DNA from: Lentinus brumalis
Lineage: Eukaryota > Basidiomycota > Agaricomycetes > Polyporales > Polyporaceae
DNA length: 64,000 bases
NCBI GenBank assembly: GCA_001792895.1
Contig: MARA01000005.1
Location: 2,046,001 to 2,110,000, forward strand
Reading direction: 5' to 3'
Numbering within the stretch: position 1 is the first letter of the stretch; the number at the start of each line of letters is the position of its first letter. The notes beneath the pieces are model-generated. The model was not told where the DNA came from, made no database searches, and was given only the letters and a program-made list of their open reading frames with translations. Both the position numbers and the translations under genes were made by a program. This document shows, piece after piece, positions 11,046 through 23,051 of the stretch.

Positions 11046-11807
11046 TGGCGATTGGACCCCGGACTGGAGCTGGCGCGATTTGTTGTGTGGCTTGCGCGTG
11101 TACGTATGTATGTACGTTGTCCGATTGGTATTCTACTGCCTTGCTCCTGCAGAACTGCCGCTGGGAAGAGCGAGTTGCGAGACGTGTGTCATGGGAAGCG
11201 GCAGCGTGCGTGGCGCCGTGCGTGGGCTGCGGAAGGCTGACGGAAGGCTTCAGGACAGAGGTTTGCATCCGCGACATTGCTAGGCGCTCCGTGCAGGCAA
11301 GCGTGGTTACGGACGCTCGATATGAGGCAAGGCCGGGTCGGTGGGAAGACGGCGAAGAAGGCTCGGACGGAAGGAGCGCAGACTCGCGGAGCTCGCGTGT
11401 TTGTGGCAGACAGGACTAATCAAGATGGGGCCCCGAAGCGGGCAGCAGGACGACGATTGGCCGCAGCGGTGTGCCCGCCGTAAGCCCTCCGCGGCCAGGA
11501 AAGACGGTGCGGGTTCCATTGCCCACAGCGGCGCGGCCAGCGTGATCCTGCCGGATCGGATGCGAGCAGGGGGCCAGCAGCGAGCCCCGGCTGCGATTGG
11601 CCAGCACGCACCCACAGCCGGATCGGGGAGGGGGTGTGCCCGCCGACGGGTTGTGTGCGCGTGCAGGGAGCACTCGATGCCCCGCGGACATGCCCCGCGC
11701 GCCCGCTCCCGGCCCATATAAGCCTCTCGCCAGCCTCCGCTCGCTCTTCGTCTCCGGCCGCCCTCCGTGCCCGCTCCCCGTCGATGCCCACCCACCGCGA
11801 GCCCAGC
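11046..11807. promoter_or_regulatory. U2AF 3' region and promoter of amidase 1
   Basis: The left part is the U2AF 3' region. Two ATTGG (CCAAT-box) motifs lie in similar contexts near 11455 and 11597, and a TATA-like CATATAA lies at 11715-11721, 87 nt before the amidase ATG. The dense overlapping open frames on both strands here reflect high GC and are not genes. Confidence 0.5.
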
Positions 11808-14800
11808 ATGTGGCCCTTCGCGCCCCCCACACACACCCACGTCGCCCGCAGGAAGCAGGCCGCCCGAGACGAAGCCCTCCGTGCCGTCCGCCGCCGCCCC
11901 TTCCCCCAGATGCCTACCCCACAGAAGTCTATCTGCGCGCAACAGGTCCGTCCGTCTTCTTGTGCTTCTCGCATACACTCGCTCTGATCGCCCCGACCCT
12001 CACCCTGCTTCCCGCCATCAGCCAGGGAGATCGTCGAGCGCATATACAAGCGCGACTGGACCGCGTCCGACGTCCTCGAGGCCTACATTGCCCGCGCCAC
12101 CCTCGCCCAGGACATCACCAACTGTCTCACAGAAGGTCCACTCTCTTCCACCCTACCTCGATCGCCCTGCTGATCCACGTCTGGTCGTTCCTGGTCCCAG
12201 TGATGTTCTGCGAAGCACGTGCACAGGCCAAGGCGCTCGATGCCGAGTTTGCGTCGACGGGCAGACTTCGTGGCCCGCTGCACGGCGTCCCTGTCAGCTT
12301 CAAGGATGTCTGTGAGCAGACTGCAGCCGTCCGCTTGCCTCTCTTTGTGCTAACCCCTTCGCACGCTACGCCACGCGCCCGCCCCTAGTTGACGTGCAGG
12401 GACATGACACCACCATGGGCTTCTCCTCTCGCGCCCACCAGCCTCGCTTTGAGGACGCCAAGGTGAGTCCGGAGCTCGTCTTGTCCAGGGGCATGCGGTG
12501 TAGCGGCCGCCTTAGCGCATACCGTCACTGTCCGCGACGCTCTCATCAACGATCGTCGCATGATATAATCGACGGTCTCGCTATCGGGGTCCGCTTCTGA
12601 TCGTGCTCGGCGACGAAGCACTGACTCAGTCTTGTCTCCGCTTGTCTAGGTCGTCGCACTAGTCCGCGAAGCCGGGGGCATTCCTATCGCGAAGACTAAC
12701 GTCGCTCAGCTGGTCTTCTTCTTCGAATGCGTTAACCCCGTTTGGGGTCGCAGCCTGAATCCATATACTCGCGCCTATACATGTGGCGGAACAAGTGGCG
12801 GCGAAGCCGCCTTGCTGGCCATGGACGGTGTCCCGCTCGGCTGGGGCACAGACATCGGCGGCTCGCTCAGGTCAGTTGGCAATGTCACTCGGGCTTGACC
12901 ATCTGCACACCTACAGGCCCCGAACGTATCTGACATACCTGTGCGCTTGCATCCAGGATCCCAGCGTCATTCTGTGGAATCTATTCACTGAAGCCCGGTT
13001 ACGGTCGGATTAGCCTGACGGGTTCCCCAGGTACGCGCCACTGCTTCATGAAATATCCGCATGCTCCGTTTCACGACGCCGTTGCGTTCCGACCACGAAC
13101 TTCTTGTCCTCCGACGTGTGTGGCCACGGATCACTCACGCTCCTTCCGCACGCAGGTACATTCGATGGCTTGGAGGCGATCCGCACCGTGGCAGGCCCGA
13201 TGGGACGGTGAGTGCACGGGGCAACACGTCAGATACACTCAAATGCTAACCGCCGCGGACATATTTGCACCCCTTCCTGATGACGCTGCGACCCCGCACG
13301 TTGCACTTACTCTACCCGCGGAATCACTCGACGCGTACGATATGCGACACCGTACGACCCATTGGATACATGCGCAGATCCGTCGACGACGTCGAACTGG
13401 GGGCGCGTCTTGTCTTTGGGAAGCAAGGCACCGAATACGATCCTGCGCCGCTTCCGTACCGCGACCCCGACATGCCGAACAGACTACGCTTCGGATTCTA
13501 CATCTCTGGTGCGTGCTGGGGCCTTCTCGTGTTCTGAGTTCGCCCGCTAGAGTTCAGCCCCCGCCTTCGCGTCTTCCGACCTTCGTGCGTTCGTATTCCA
13601 GGCAGCGTCCCGACGAGACCTCAATTTACCGCCCAACGCGCTGGGCGCATGGCCGCGGCAGTCACATCATCACTTTTAATCTCGCGGGTGCAGTTAAAGG
13701 TGGCACAGAACGCCCGAGGGGGGCGCTGCGTGTTGCTGCGACGGCTTCTGTGCATTGGCTCCCGTCGGAGATGAAGGCGGGAACGCATGGCGCTGACGAC
13801 ATCCCACCCGTGCGCAGACAACTACGTCAAGCCCTCTCCGGCAAGCCAGCGCGCGGTGCTCGAAGCCGTCGACGCACTCCGCCGCGCCGGCCACGAATGC
13901 ATCGAGTTCACAGTGCCACAAGGTGCGTGGTGTCCGCTCGTGTGGCCCCGGAAGAACGCAGCGCTCAAAATAGCCTTTGTGCTTCTGTCCGTGTCTGTAT
14001 GCGGGTGCTTCGCGTCCTCGCACATCCGTACAGCCCACCGCGCCATGGAGATCTTCATCGGCCTCACGGCCGCCGATGGCTACAAGACTCTCACTGCCGA
14101 CCTGGGCAGCGACCCTGTGGTGAGCACCCGTCCATGGCGATGCGCCAGCCAGAGTCGTGCAGCACGAGCGTTGACCCATCTCCGCTTTGTTCGCCCTGGA
14201 ACAGGAACCCGGCGTGTCGTCCCTGCTGCTGGGGCCCTGGCTGTACGGTGCGTGTGTGCTTCTCGCTTCTTCCGCCCCACACGGGATCGTTGCGGACGGG
14301 GGCGTTCAGAGTCTGACATGTGATTGCTCTCAGGCTGGGTACGAAACTCCGTCGCCTGGGTCATGAGCAAATTCTTCAAGGATGAGAAGCTTGCGGGGAC
14401 TATGCGTGCAGCGTCGCACAAGACGGTGCACGAGTTCCACAAGCTCGTGCAGGAACGCGACAGCTATGGCCGCATGTTCTACCGGGAGGTAAGGCCCACC
14501 CACTCTCCCCCTCGGGCACCCTGCAGCGTACTCACGTTCCGTTCCTGCCCCTCGGCCAGGTCTGGGACAAGCACGGCTTTGACGGCATCGTAGCTCCAGT
14601 CCTTGCGCTTCCAGCCCTTCCACACGGGTGAGAACAGCCAAGAAAAAGCCTATCATCCCGGACGTTCCAGAACGCTGACCCGCGGCCTTCTTCCTCCACA
14701 GCTCCAACCAGTACCTCTCGGCCCTCGCCTGCGCCACGCTGCTCTACAACGTCGTCGACAGCCCCGTCGGCGTGCTGCCCGTGACGCGCGTGCGAGCGAC

Positions 14801-15077
14801 GTCCGACGCCGCGACGACCGAGTGGACGGACCCACGCGTCGGGCCCGGGCACGGCTCGCCCGTGCTCGAGGGCCTGCTGTACGGCAAGCCCGACGAGCGC
14901 GGGGTCGGCCGCGGCGGGTTCTACGACGCGGAGAAGATGGCGGGCCTGCCCGTGGGCGTGCAGGTCGTCGGCCGGCGGTGGGAGGAGGAGAAGGTGATCG
15001 AGATGATGAAGGTCGTCGACCGCGCACTCGGCCCGCGCGGGTTTGGGCCGCTTGCGTGGAGCGAGCAGCGCAAGTGA
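11808..15077 (+). CDS. Amidase 1 (amidase-signature / fatty-acid-amide-hydrolase-like), frame break in exon 1
   Basis: Fourteen exons encode a serine hydrolase of the amidase signature family, which cleaves carboxamides or fatty acid amides. The catalytic triad is visible: Lys in GIPIAKTN, cis-Ser in CGGTSGGEAALL and the nucleophile in GWGTDIGGSLR. The C-terminus matches the family (VGVQVVGRRWEEEKVIEMM) and ends at TGA 15075. Exon positions and phases match the downstream paralogue. Exon 1 (11808-11945) starts MWPFAPPTHTH and holds RRKQAARDEALRA, as in the paralogue, but the end of the exon (DAYPTEVYLRAT) is in another frame, and the exon is one base short of the phase required. A missing C in the CCCCTTCCCCC tract around 11896-11908 would explain this. 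It is either a sequence error or an inactivating mutation; all later exons look intact. Substrate unknown. Confidence 0.85.
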
Positions 15078-16484
15078 GCGGTTGCGCCGGTCGCCCGCTG
15101 GCTCGTTCGGGGGTGGGCTTTATGTTAATTGATGTTCGGTGGGTGTTTTTGAATTTGTGTGCGTCGGACGTCGGCGAGCTGAACTTGACTGTTCTCGCTG
15201 CAGATGTTATTCGAGTGCATTGTATCGCGCACAACGCTTGTACTACTGATCCATGGTGGATGCCCCACTAACCTATCCGCTCACAGTTAACTGTAATTCG
15301 CCAATCTGGCCCTCGCCTCTCGCCTCTCGAGCTGCTTTAACACATTAACTCGGACTCCATTTGTTTCCTGCAGGCCTTAGTAGGTTGTACATGTATGACA
15401 GTATGAGTTCCAGCGCGCCCTGACTACGTAGGTTAAGATTATTAATGTGAATGGTGCCCCATGTTGCCCCTTATGTGATCATAAACTTCCGCTGACAGTG
15501 TTGTGCGGTGGTGTGGGTGCCTGTGTACGTGCTGTTCATGATCGATCGGTATGCCACTTAAGAGCGACTTACGCATATTTCAACCTTCCCAACCTCTGGG
15601 TGCAGCACCGCAAGACTTCCTCAACCCTCACGCACAGATATACGACTGGCCTCGTTCGCACACGGGGTGGGCAGAACGCGGACCGGCGGACCGGCTGGTG
15701 GCGCGGAGGCGTTGAATATGTCCCCGATCTCGAGATCCCGCCTTCTTTCTCCCATCCACGGTGACGGACTCGGAGTCGGAAGGACTGCCTGCACGCGCGT
15801 GGGGCAACCGTCGTCCGGTATCCAGGCTTGCGACCCCTTCTCGCCCACAGCGCACGCTACACGTGCAGGCGTGCGGGTGCGGATCACTGCTGGAGAACTC
15901 TGAATCATGCTGCTCGGAGCAGGCTCGGAGGCATCTCATATCTCTCTCGGAGTCTCGGAGGGCGCACTGTGCCCACTCCGACGTCGACGCCCGTGTCGCG
16001 AGGCCGCAGCGTTGCAGACTTCGTGACGCACTGGACATCCCAGTCTAAGGTTAACAATAATTATGGCGACTCAGAACGCGAAGCGTCCACGGGCAATCCG
16101 GGCGTGCTTCTGGCTTCAGCGTGAGGCGTCTTCTCCGTCGACGTGCCATCAATTGGGATGATGCATTGCCATATGTCCCATCCTGTCTAGTTCGGCACCC
16201 TCTCACCACACTCCGCATGGCACGCTGGCATTCCGGGCTTCGCGGGTCGGTCTGAACAGCCTCCTCCAGCAGCATCACGACTGCACTACTGGGAGGTTCC
16301 GACGTGCATGCGGGCATGAGCCTGCGACTTCCGCTCTTCCAGCGCGGTGAATCCATCAACGCGTTGGGGGTATATCATATGCGAGGGGCCGGAGTCTAAC
16401 TGCGCCAGGCTAACCCAACAATCCGCACCAGGGCAGCACTAGAATCCATCCGCAACCACCACAACCGCCCGGCGACTCTGTGAG
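15078..16484. other. 1.4-kb spacer between the two amidase genes
   Basis: It contains the 3' region of amidase 1 and the promoter of amidase 2. Open frames around 15450-16040 on both strands have no recognisable motifs or credible intron structure. I find no transposon or third amidase copy. Confidence 0.5.
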
Positions 16485-19400
16485 ATGTCCTCACCAAGGT
16501 ACCGCGAAGTTTCTCGCAGGAAGCAGGCCGCAAGAGCCCAAGCCATCCGGGGTAGTGGCGTTTCAGACGCCCGGCCAGAAGGTTCGGATTTCGAGCCGTA
16601 CTTGCGCGCAACAGGTGAGCCGCGGCGAGCTTGGGGATGCAATCTTCTGATGAGCTGAACTCTGTTGTCCAGCACCTGAGATAGTGGAGCATATCTCCCG
16701 GGGAGAGTGGACGGCGGCCGCAGTGCTTGAGGCGTACATTGCGCGGGCGACCGAGGCTCAGAGTTTGACCAACTGCTTGACAGAAGGCTAGTCTGCGGCT
16801 TCGCGGGTCGTTTGTGTTCAAGATTACTGATGCTCCACGATCTCACCTCGCAGTCTTGTTCGCGGAGGCCCGCGCAGCGGCTCGTCAGCTGGACGAAGAG
16901 TTCGCGTCCACCGGGCAAATCCGAGGTCCCCTGCATGGCGTCCCTGTCAGCTTCAAGGACCAATGTGAGCACTTTGTCACGTACTATGTCAGGATGTCTA
17001 TGTGATTGGACTGAACGATGTCATCTTGTTTCCCAGATGACGTAGCGGGTGTGGACACAACTGTCGGTCTCTCCGCCTGGGCGAACAAGCCTGCTGCTCG
17101 GGACTCGCATGTAAGCAGTTCACGCTGCTGTACGAGCCTCACTTGCATCTGATGCGGGACGTACCAGGTTGTTGCACTCGTACGAGCTGCGGGAGGCGTT
17201 CCCATAGCCAAAACGAACGTGTCTCAGATGATGTTCTTCGCCGAGTGCACAAACCCGATATGGGGACGCACTCTCAACCCACACAACAAGCTTCACTCGT
17301 CCATGGGTTCCAGCGGAGGCGAAGCCGCGCTGCTCGCAATGGACGGCGCTGCACTCGGTTGGGGGTCAGACATTGGAGGCTCGCTGAGGTCAGTGACGTC
17401 CTCCTCCCCTTCCAGTTCCACGTCATACAGCGAGTAAACTCCATTCAACCAGGATGCCTGCATCAGCCTGTGGGATCTTCTCGCTGAAACCCGGCTGGGG
17501 CCGTATCTGTATGGACGGTATACAGGGTACGCATTCCCACTCCTTTCATTTCGGGCTCGGACGCAAAGACATTCTTGCCCGCTTCTCCTCCGTACGATGG
17601 TGATATTCCTGCTCTCCGAGCCCGTCTACATGTGACGTCACCGCGATTCCCCCGCCTATCATCCCCTTGCTCATGCGCTCACTTCCCCGCAGACCCACTT
17701 CGCGGCTTCGAGGGAATCCGATCTGTAGCGGGACCAATGGGACGGTGAGTGTTCATGCTGCTCTTCGATGCCACGAGCGACGTTGTCCGCGTAACGGAGC
17801 GTCCCTCCAACTGCTAGCGAGGGACCCTCGATCCTTCAAACAAGGCTACGGTCGCAAGAGTCCGATCACCAGCAGCGAATCTTGCTCGCATGTTTGCAGG
17901 GCCCATGTGTCCGCTCTGTTCGTGATCGGCTGGAAACCGAACAGGCCTGGATCCTATTTTCACGGGCTACCTAAATGAAAACTGAAACCTCGCGCTGCTT
18001 TCCCATAATCCCATACACAGGTCCGTCGAAGATCTCGAGGTCGCCGCTCGCGTCGTCTTCGGGAAGCAAGGCACCGAGGATGCTCCCGCGCCGCTGGCCT
18101 ACCGGGACGTCGTCCTACCGGAGAAACTTAAGTTCGGATTCTATCTGTCCGGTGCGTTCTCCTCTCCTCCAGGCCCCAGGCTCCATCTCCGCTGTCCCTG
18201 ATTCGCCGGTGTGGCTTCCCTTGAGCCATCGACTACACGCAGCCGCCGGCAGTTCTGTACTGCGTCTTCCCTGCGTCAGTGTCTGCATGCCCATGACGCC
18301 GTCTCGGCGTCCATACCGGCGGCATCGCGAGATTGTTGTGGTGGCCCTGTATTCCCAAACATAGCAGGAGGTGCCACAATAGTGTATGATTGACATTAAC
18401 CACCTATCTACAGATGGGTACATCAAACCATCTCCTGCGAACCAGCGAGCCGTCCTGGAGGCCGTGAATGCACTCCGACAGGCCGGGCATGAGTGCGTGC
18501 CGTTCGAGGTCCCGCAAGGCACGTCGCTTCGGATCGCACACGACTCGGAAGAGGCAGCCGACTGAACCGTGACGTCCGTTGCAGCCGTGGAAGCGATCGA
18601 GTGCTACATGGGACTCGTCGCAGCCGACGGTTTCAAAACGCTGACAGCGGATCTCGGCCGCGATCCAGTTGTGAGTCGACACGCCGTCGATCGTTGACCA
18701 GACCGGGTTTGGTTCATCGCAGTACGTTTGGACAGGAGCCTGGAATTTCTGGCACCCTGCTGGGGCCGGCGCTCCCAGGTAAGCCTAAGAGCTTGGCATC
18801 AGGGCGAGAAAGACCACTTTTCTGACGTGTTTGGCCCATCTTGCAGGCTGGGTGCGGAAAACCCTCGCTTGGGCCTTGCGCAGGCTGTTCGGAGACGACG
18901 TGTTCGCGCGTGTGACGCTCGCGACTCGCCCATGTTCCATGCAGGAGTATACGCAGTGGGTCAGGCGGCGAGACGCCTATTGTCGCAAGTTCGAACGCGA
19001 GGTGAGGTCCAGTCTGCTGTGCCCACGCGTCGTTGACATTTGCTCGTGAGGTCTGGGATAAACACGAGTTCGATGGAATCGTCTCTCCTGTCATTGGGTT
19101 GCCCGCCATGCCACACGAGTGAGTGTCGCCCATGACTCCCATCGGGGACCATGCCAGCTAAATCACACCTCGCTCCAGCTCCTGCCGATACTTGGCTCCC
19201 TTGGCGGGCAGCGCCTGTCTCTACAACGTCCTTAACACCCCTGTAGGCGTTGTGCCCGTCACGCACGTCCGTCCATCCGACGTTGCGACGGTCGAGTGGA
19301 CGAACCCACGCGTCGGGAGCGGCCACGGCTCTGCATCCATCGAACGCCTATTGTACGGCTTCCTGGACAGAAACGGCCGCGGGAAAGGCGGGTACTACGA

Positions 19401-19542
19401 CGCGGAGAAATTGGCTGGCGTTCCGGTCGGGGTACAGGTTGTTGGACGCAAGTGGGAGGAGGAGAAGGTTGTTGAGATGATGAAGGTCGTCGACCATGCG
19501 CTTGGGCCTCGGGCTTTTGGACCGTTTAGCTGGCATCAGTGA
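16485..19542 (+). CDS. Amidase 2 (amidase-signature / fatty-acid-amide-hydrolase-like)
   Basis: Intact tandem paralogue of amidase 1. Fourteen exons add up to 1,728 nt, giving 575 residues. The start is MSSPRYREVSRRKQAARA. Catalytic parts are GVPIAKTN (Lys), MGSSGGEAALL (cis-Ser) and GWGSDIGGSLR (nucleophilic Ser), followed by GIFSLKPGWGRIS, RSVAGPMGR, LVFGKQGTEDAPAP and the C-terminal VGVQVVGRKWEEEKVVEMM. Two introns use GC donors: 16787-16853 (AAG|GCTAGT) and 18519-18584 (AAG|GCACGT); GT alternatives a few bases away break the frame. Shared exon positions and phases with amidase 1 show duplication of an intron-bearing ancestor. The physiological substrate is not evident; fungal members often act in nitrogen scavenging or lipid-amide turnover. 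Confidence 0.93.
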
Positions 19543-20294
19543 ATGGAGTGGACCTCTGTCACAGGAACGCATGGACATTGCTTACTATAGTTCTTGTTCC
19601 TTGAACACCTAGTCTACAATCACTTGTTAATCATACGCAGCAGTCAGTTGGCAGTCGTGATGTTTTGTCGCAGGTACTGCACGCAGGATGCATACGGGCT
19701 ACTTATCTGATGCAACAAATCGAGAGCTGCTCGGCAGACCCCTCGGCTAGGCTGTTGTAGTTAGCGGAAGACAGTTGTTCCGAGTGCACGATGCATAAGT
19801 ACATTGACAACATATATGGACCCACAACTATCGGCTGATGTTGTCTCCTGTGCTGTTGATGCTGTGGGTGCCGTACCCATTATGTAGTGAGGTACCGCGA
19901 CAGGACCAATGGACGGTGGACGGCGGCAATAATACTGGTGTAACGTAAGATGTTCGGCAGAGTAGGCGATCCAAACCAGGCTCTTCTGACTCATGAGTCC
20001 GACATATGGAGCCTGTTCTCACGTACGGCGGGCTTGAACAATTGCGAGATGATATCGGACCGGTTCGTGTGCAGAGACGAGAAGCGGGGGATTGGTTGTG
20101 AGACTCTGGGACTTGGAGCTTTCCAGGTAGCGAGTCGAGAGCAGGTGTTCATACGAGTCGGCCGGGAGGAACGCATAGAGGCCGCGTTGACTAAGGTAAC
20201 ATTTCCATACCGCGCTGCAGCAATACGCGCGCGAACTAGTATCAACAAGACGGGCCATCATCCCGGGGGTGGCCGAAGTATCTCGGCAACGCAG
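19543..20294. other. Convergent 3' region between amidase 2 and COX23
   Basis: Two genes end towards each other here. No open frame has motifs, and I see no RNA gene or repeat. Confidence 0.5.
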
Positions 20295-20824
20295 CTAGCT
20301 GACTTGCTTGCCAGCTAGGCGGTCTGCCTTCCGCTGTGCCATCTGCGTACAAACGTCAGCAAAGAGACTCAACAGCAACCTGGCATTCTAAGGCTCACCC
20401 AAGCTTTCTTGCAGTCCCTGTACGCTTGGAAGTAGTCGAGACACTTGTCTCGGTCATAGTCATGGTGGTTCATGCAATCCAACGACGCCTTGGATGCCTC
20501 CGAGCATGGACTACGTGGGCCAGCACAGGGGCGTGAACCATAAGCGAAGCGGATGTGTGAGACAGGGATGAGCTAGCAGTGTGCATACAGATCGACGTGA
20601 CGGACGTACTCAACAAACTTGGACACTTGCTTTCCCTGTCCACAGCGAACGCTTCAGTGCACGCGTCCCTCGTGGTGCGTCGACGTGCCGGTGTAGACCA
20701 TGCCCATGACTTCACGCACCTTGAAATGCTTCGTGTAGAGCTCCGGATTCGCGTTCGCCTGAGGCTCAGGCAGGGCCGGAGCAGTAGACTTGTCAATTCC
20801 AGCGTCGGTGGTCCGCGAGGCCAT
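20295..20824 (-). CDS. COX23: Cox23-like twin CX9C protein, mitochondrial intermembrane space
   Basis: Four exons (20824-20720, 20635-20610, 20510-20399, 20342-20295) give 96 residues. After a Pro/Ala-rich N-terminus come HFKGKQVSKFVDPC and then a twin CX9C hairpin: C-SEASKASLD-C and C-LDYFQAYRD-C, followed by KKAW and a basic tail ending RLAGKQVS. This is the signature of small proteins imported by the Mia40 relay; the FVDPC lead-in and YFQAYRDCKKAW match Cox23, needed for cytochrome c oxidase assembly. I start at the ATG at 20824 (MASRTTDAG); an upstream in-frame ATG at 20887 would lengthen the protein by 21 residues into the shared promoter. Confidence 0.88.
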
Positions 20825-21061
20825 CTCCTCCCTCCACACGCGGGTAACGAGCAGACACTGAGGCGGAAGCACGTCGGATGAAGTCAAGGCGCAGGCCGTC
20901 TTCAGCGCTTCCGCCGCACCGACGTCAGTGGCAGGCGTCTATGGGCCCGGGCTGCTGCTTGTCCCAGTTCCGCCGGCTCTCCCGTCTTGTTGCCCTTCAC
21001 CTGCTAGCTCTCTGAACGCCTATCCGCTGTTTGCGTCCTTCTTGCGAAGTCTTGCCAGACC
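20825..21061. promoter_or_regulatory. Divergent promoter of COX23 and FIS1
   Basis: Only 237 bp separate two opposing start codons, both of genes for mitochondrial proteins. The part before the FIS1 ATG is pyrimidine-rich. I see no clear TATA box. Confidence 0.5.
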
Positions 21062-21850
21062 ATGCCGACGGAACTACCATACGCTGCGGATGCCGAGGAG
21101 GCCCTGTCCTACGACGAGCTCGAGGTGCCTCCACTTTGCCTTCTGTCATGCGGCGGGAAACCGCGTGGTCTGCCGTCTCGCAGGTTGGAATGCTGACCAT
21201 CTCTTGGTGCGCCCCCAGGTACTCCGGCTTCAGTACCAGAAGGAGCTGTCCCAGTCGCACGTTACCGTGCAGACCAAATTTAACTATGCATGGGGCCTCG
21301 TGAAGAGCCCACTGCGGGAGCACCAGGTCGAGGGCGTCAGGCTGCTGCAAGGTGCGGACCGCTGCTTCTGTTCCCTCTTTTGATGGTGCTGAGCACCGGG
21401 CTGTACTCGACATTCTCAATTTTCAAGAAATCTACCGGCACGAGCCTGGCAGGAGGCGGGAGTGCTTGTACTACCTTGCGCTGGGACACTATAAGATGGG
21501 CAACTACGACGAAGCACGTAGGTTCAACGGTACGTACCCTGCGCAGTCCCCTGTTTACTTCGCTTGACACACAAGCATCTCCGTCGACTCCCTGCTCGTG
21601 CACGCAGCCCTTCTGCTGGACAAGGAGCCCACGAACATGCAAGCGCAGAGCCTTGCGGGCCTGATCGACAAGCGCGTAACGCGAGGTACGTCGCTCGTCA
21701 AGTGCCGAATACCCACTCATGTCTTACTTTACCTCTTGCCCATAATCGTACTCTGTAGAGGGATACATCGGGATGGCGATCGTCGGCGGAGTGGCGGCGG
21801 TCAGCACGCTCGTCCTCGCATCCATCATACGGCGAGCATCCCGCAAATGA
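21062..21850 (+). CDS. FIS1: Mitochondrial fission protein Fis1
   Basis: Five exons (21062-21124, 21219-21351, 21428-21529, 21608-21685, 21759-21850) give 155 residues, the usual length. The start [20 protein letters not shown] leads to the TPR-like helical bundle ([66 protein letters not shown]) and a C-terminal anchor ([20 protein letters not shown]) followed by a basic tail, RRASRK, as expected for an outer-membrane tail-anchored protein. Fis1 recruits the dynamin Dnm1 through adaptors for mitochondrial and peroxisomal division. It is head to head with COX23. Confidence 0.95.
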
Positions 21851-22033
21851 ATTTGCTCGTCGGCGCACGTCTGACCTGACCTCCGCTCGTTCACCCGTTC
21901 TGCCTGTCACTATCGCTCTCTGTCCCCACCACTCACACGATGTCAATAACGAACTTTTATGCCCGCTTGGTTTCCGTCCACGTTCGTTCGATCTTCCCTC
22001 CGCAAAATTCGCTACTATTATTCGTCTCCTTTA

Positions 22034-22050
22034 TCGTCGTCGTCGTCGTC
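22034..22050. repeat. (TCG)n microsatellite
   Basis: About five and a half TCG units in the presumed 3' region of FIS1. Confidence 0.8.
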
Positions 22051-22453
22051 AATTTGCCACAACGGCCTACCTCCTGCGGTGGTGAATTGGCACGGACGCG
22101 GACCCTGCTTACGCTTGGAACTGCTCTCTTGGCTCGTGGTTGTTACTGTATGGGATCCGGATCGTGCAGCAAAGGGCCTTAGCATCGCGAGACGTCACGC
22201 GTCATGTATCCACCCACGTCTCGTTGATGGCGCGCCGCATACCTCGTCGTCATCGCTGTATCCAGTACTATAACCAGGGTCGCGGGCTACGGACCAGGGG
22301 AACTCACCAAAACATGTTCTGTCGAAGCAACCATGCGAGTCCTGATATCATGCGCACACCCAACCAGACAATCATTCCCTTGTATCGACAATCCAGTGAG
22401 TACAAACAACAACAGCATTGTGAGATGAATGAATAAGTGACCCAGCAGTCCTC

Positions 22454-22480
22454 CGTGTCCGTCCGTCCATCCATCCATGG
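22454..22480. repeat. (GTCC/ATCC)n tetranucleotide repeat
   Basis: Short imperfect tetranucleotide array, two or three GTCC units running into ATCC units. Confidence 0.7.
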
Positions 22481-23051
22481 GTACGTAGTATGTAACCGGA
22501 ACAGCGCTCATCTACAAAGTGATTGACCAAAAACCATGAATGCAGAAGTACTATGCAGGGCTTCGGGACACGGACTTGGTTTGACAGGGAAGGAAGTGTG
22601 GTATCGCTGGAGGGACAGAGATGCAGATGCAGAGACGCGGGCGTGTATGATGGAGACTCAATAGAGCCAAGGAGCACTGGATATCGGAGAATGATGAGGA
22701 ATCGAGGGGCGTGGTGTGGCGGTCATGGAACATGTGGGGCGTGAGATGGAGGGGAAATGATGTGGCGAGAGTGGGTTTTGGTACCCATCACGCCCGGCGT
22801 GGTGGAGAGCTACAGCAGAACGAGGAGCAAGTACAAGTCTTCTGGGAAGGGGAGATGGGGAGGAGAAGCAAAACCGGCGCGCATGCGCTGGCCAATAACC
22901 TACAGCAAAGACACTGGAGACGACGAGCAAGGATACAAGAGACAGAGCAGAGCAGGGATACAATGCGTAGATGCGACAGATGTGGATGCAGGGATGGAAA
23001 ATGATGGGGGAGACAGACCATGATGAGGAGAGAGGAGGAACCGGCCGGACG

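Larger units (their letters stand above)
21851..23051. other. 1.2-kb convergent region between FIS1 and M50B-like gene
   Basis: 3' regions of two converging genes. It holds two short microsatellites and, at about 22560-23030, a purine-rich stretch on the plus strand. A 101-codon minus-strand frame (22658-22963) starts with a hydrophobic run but has no other support. Confidence 0.5.

Noticed and set aside
16747..16820. GT donor at GGCTA|GTCTGC in amidase 2 in place of the GC donor
   Set aside because: It shifts the next exon out of the amidase frame; only the GC donor gives the conserved VLFAEARAAARQLDEEF.
22658..22963. Secreted small protein with an N-terminal hydrophobic run
   Set aside because: Low-complexity Ser/Pro/His translation of a purine-rich strand, no supported start context, located between two 3' ends.
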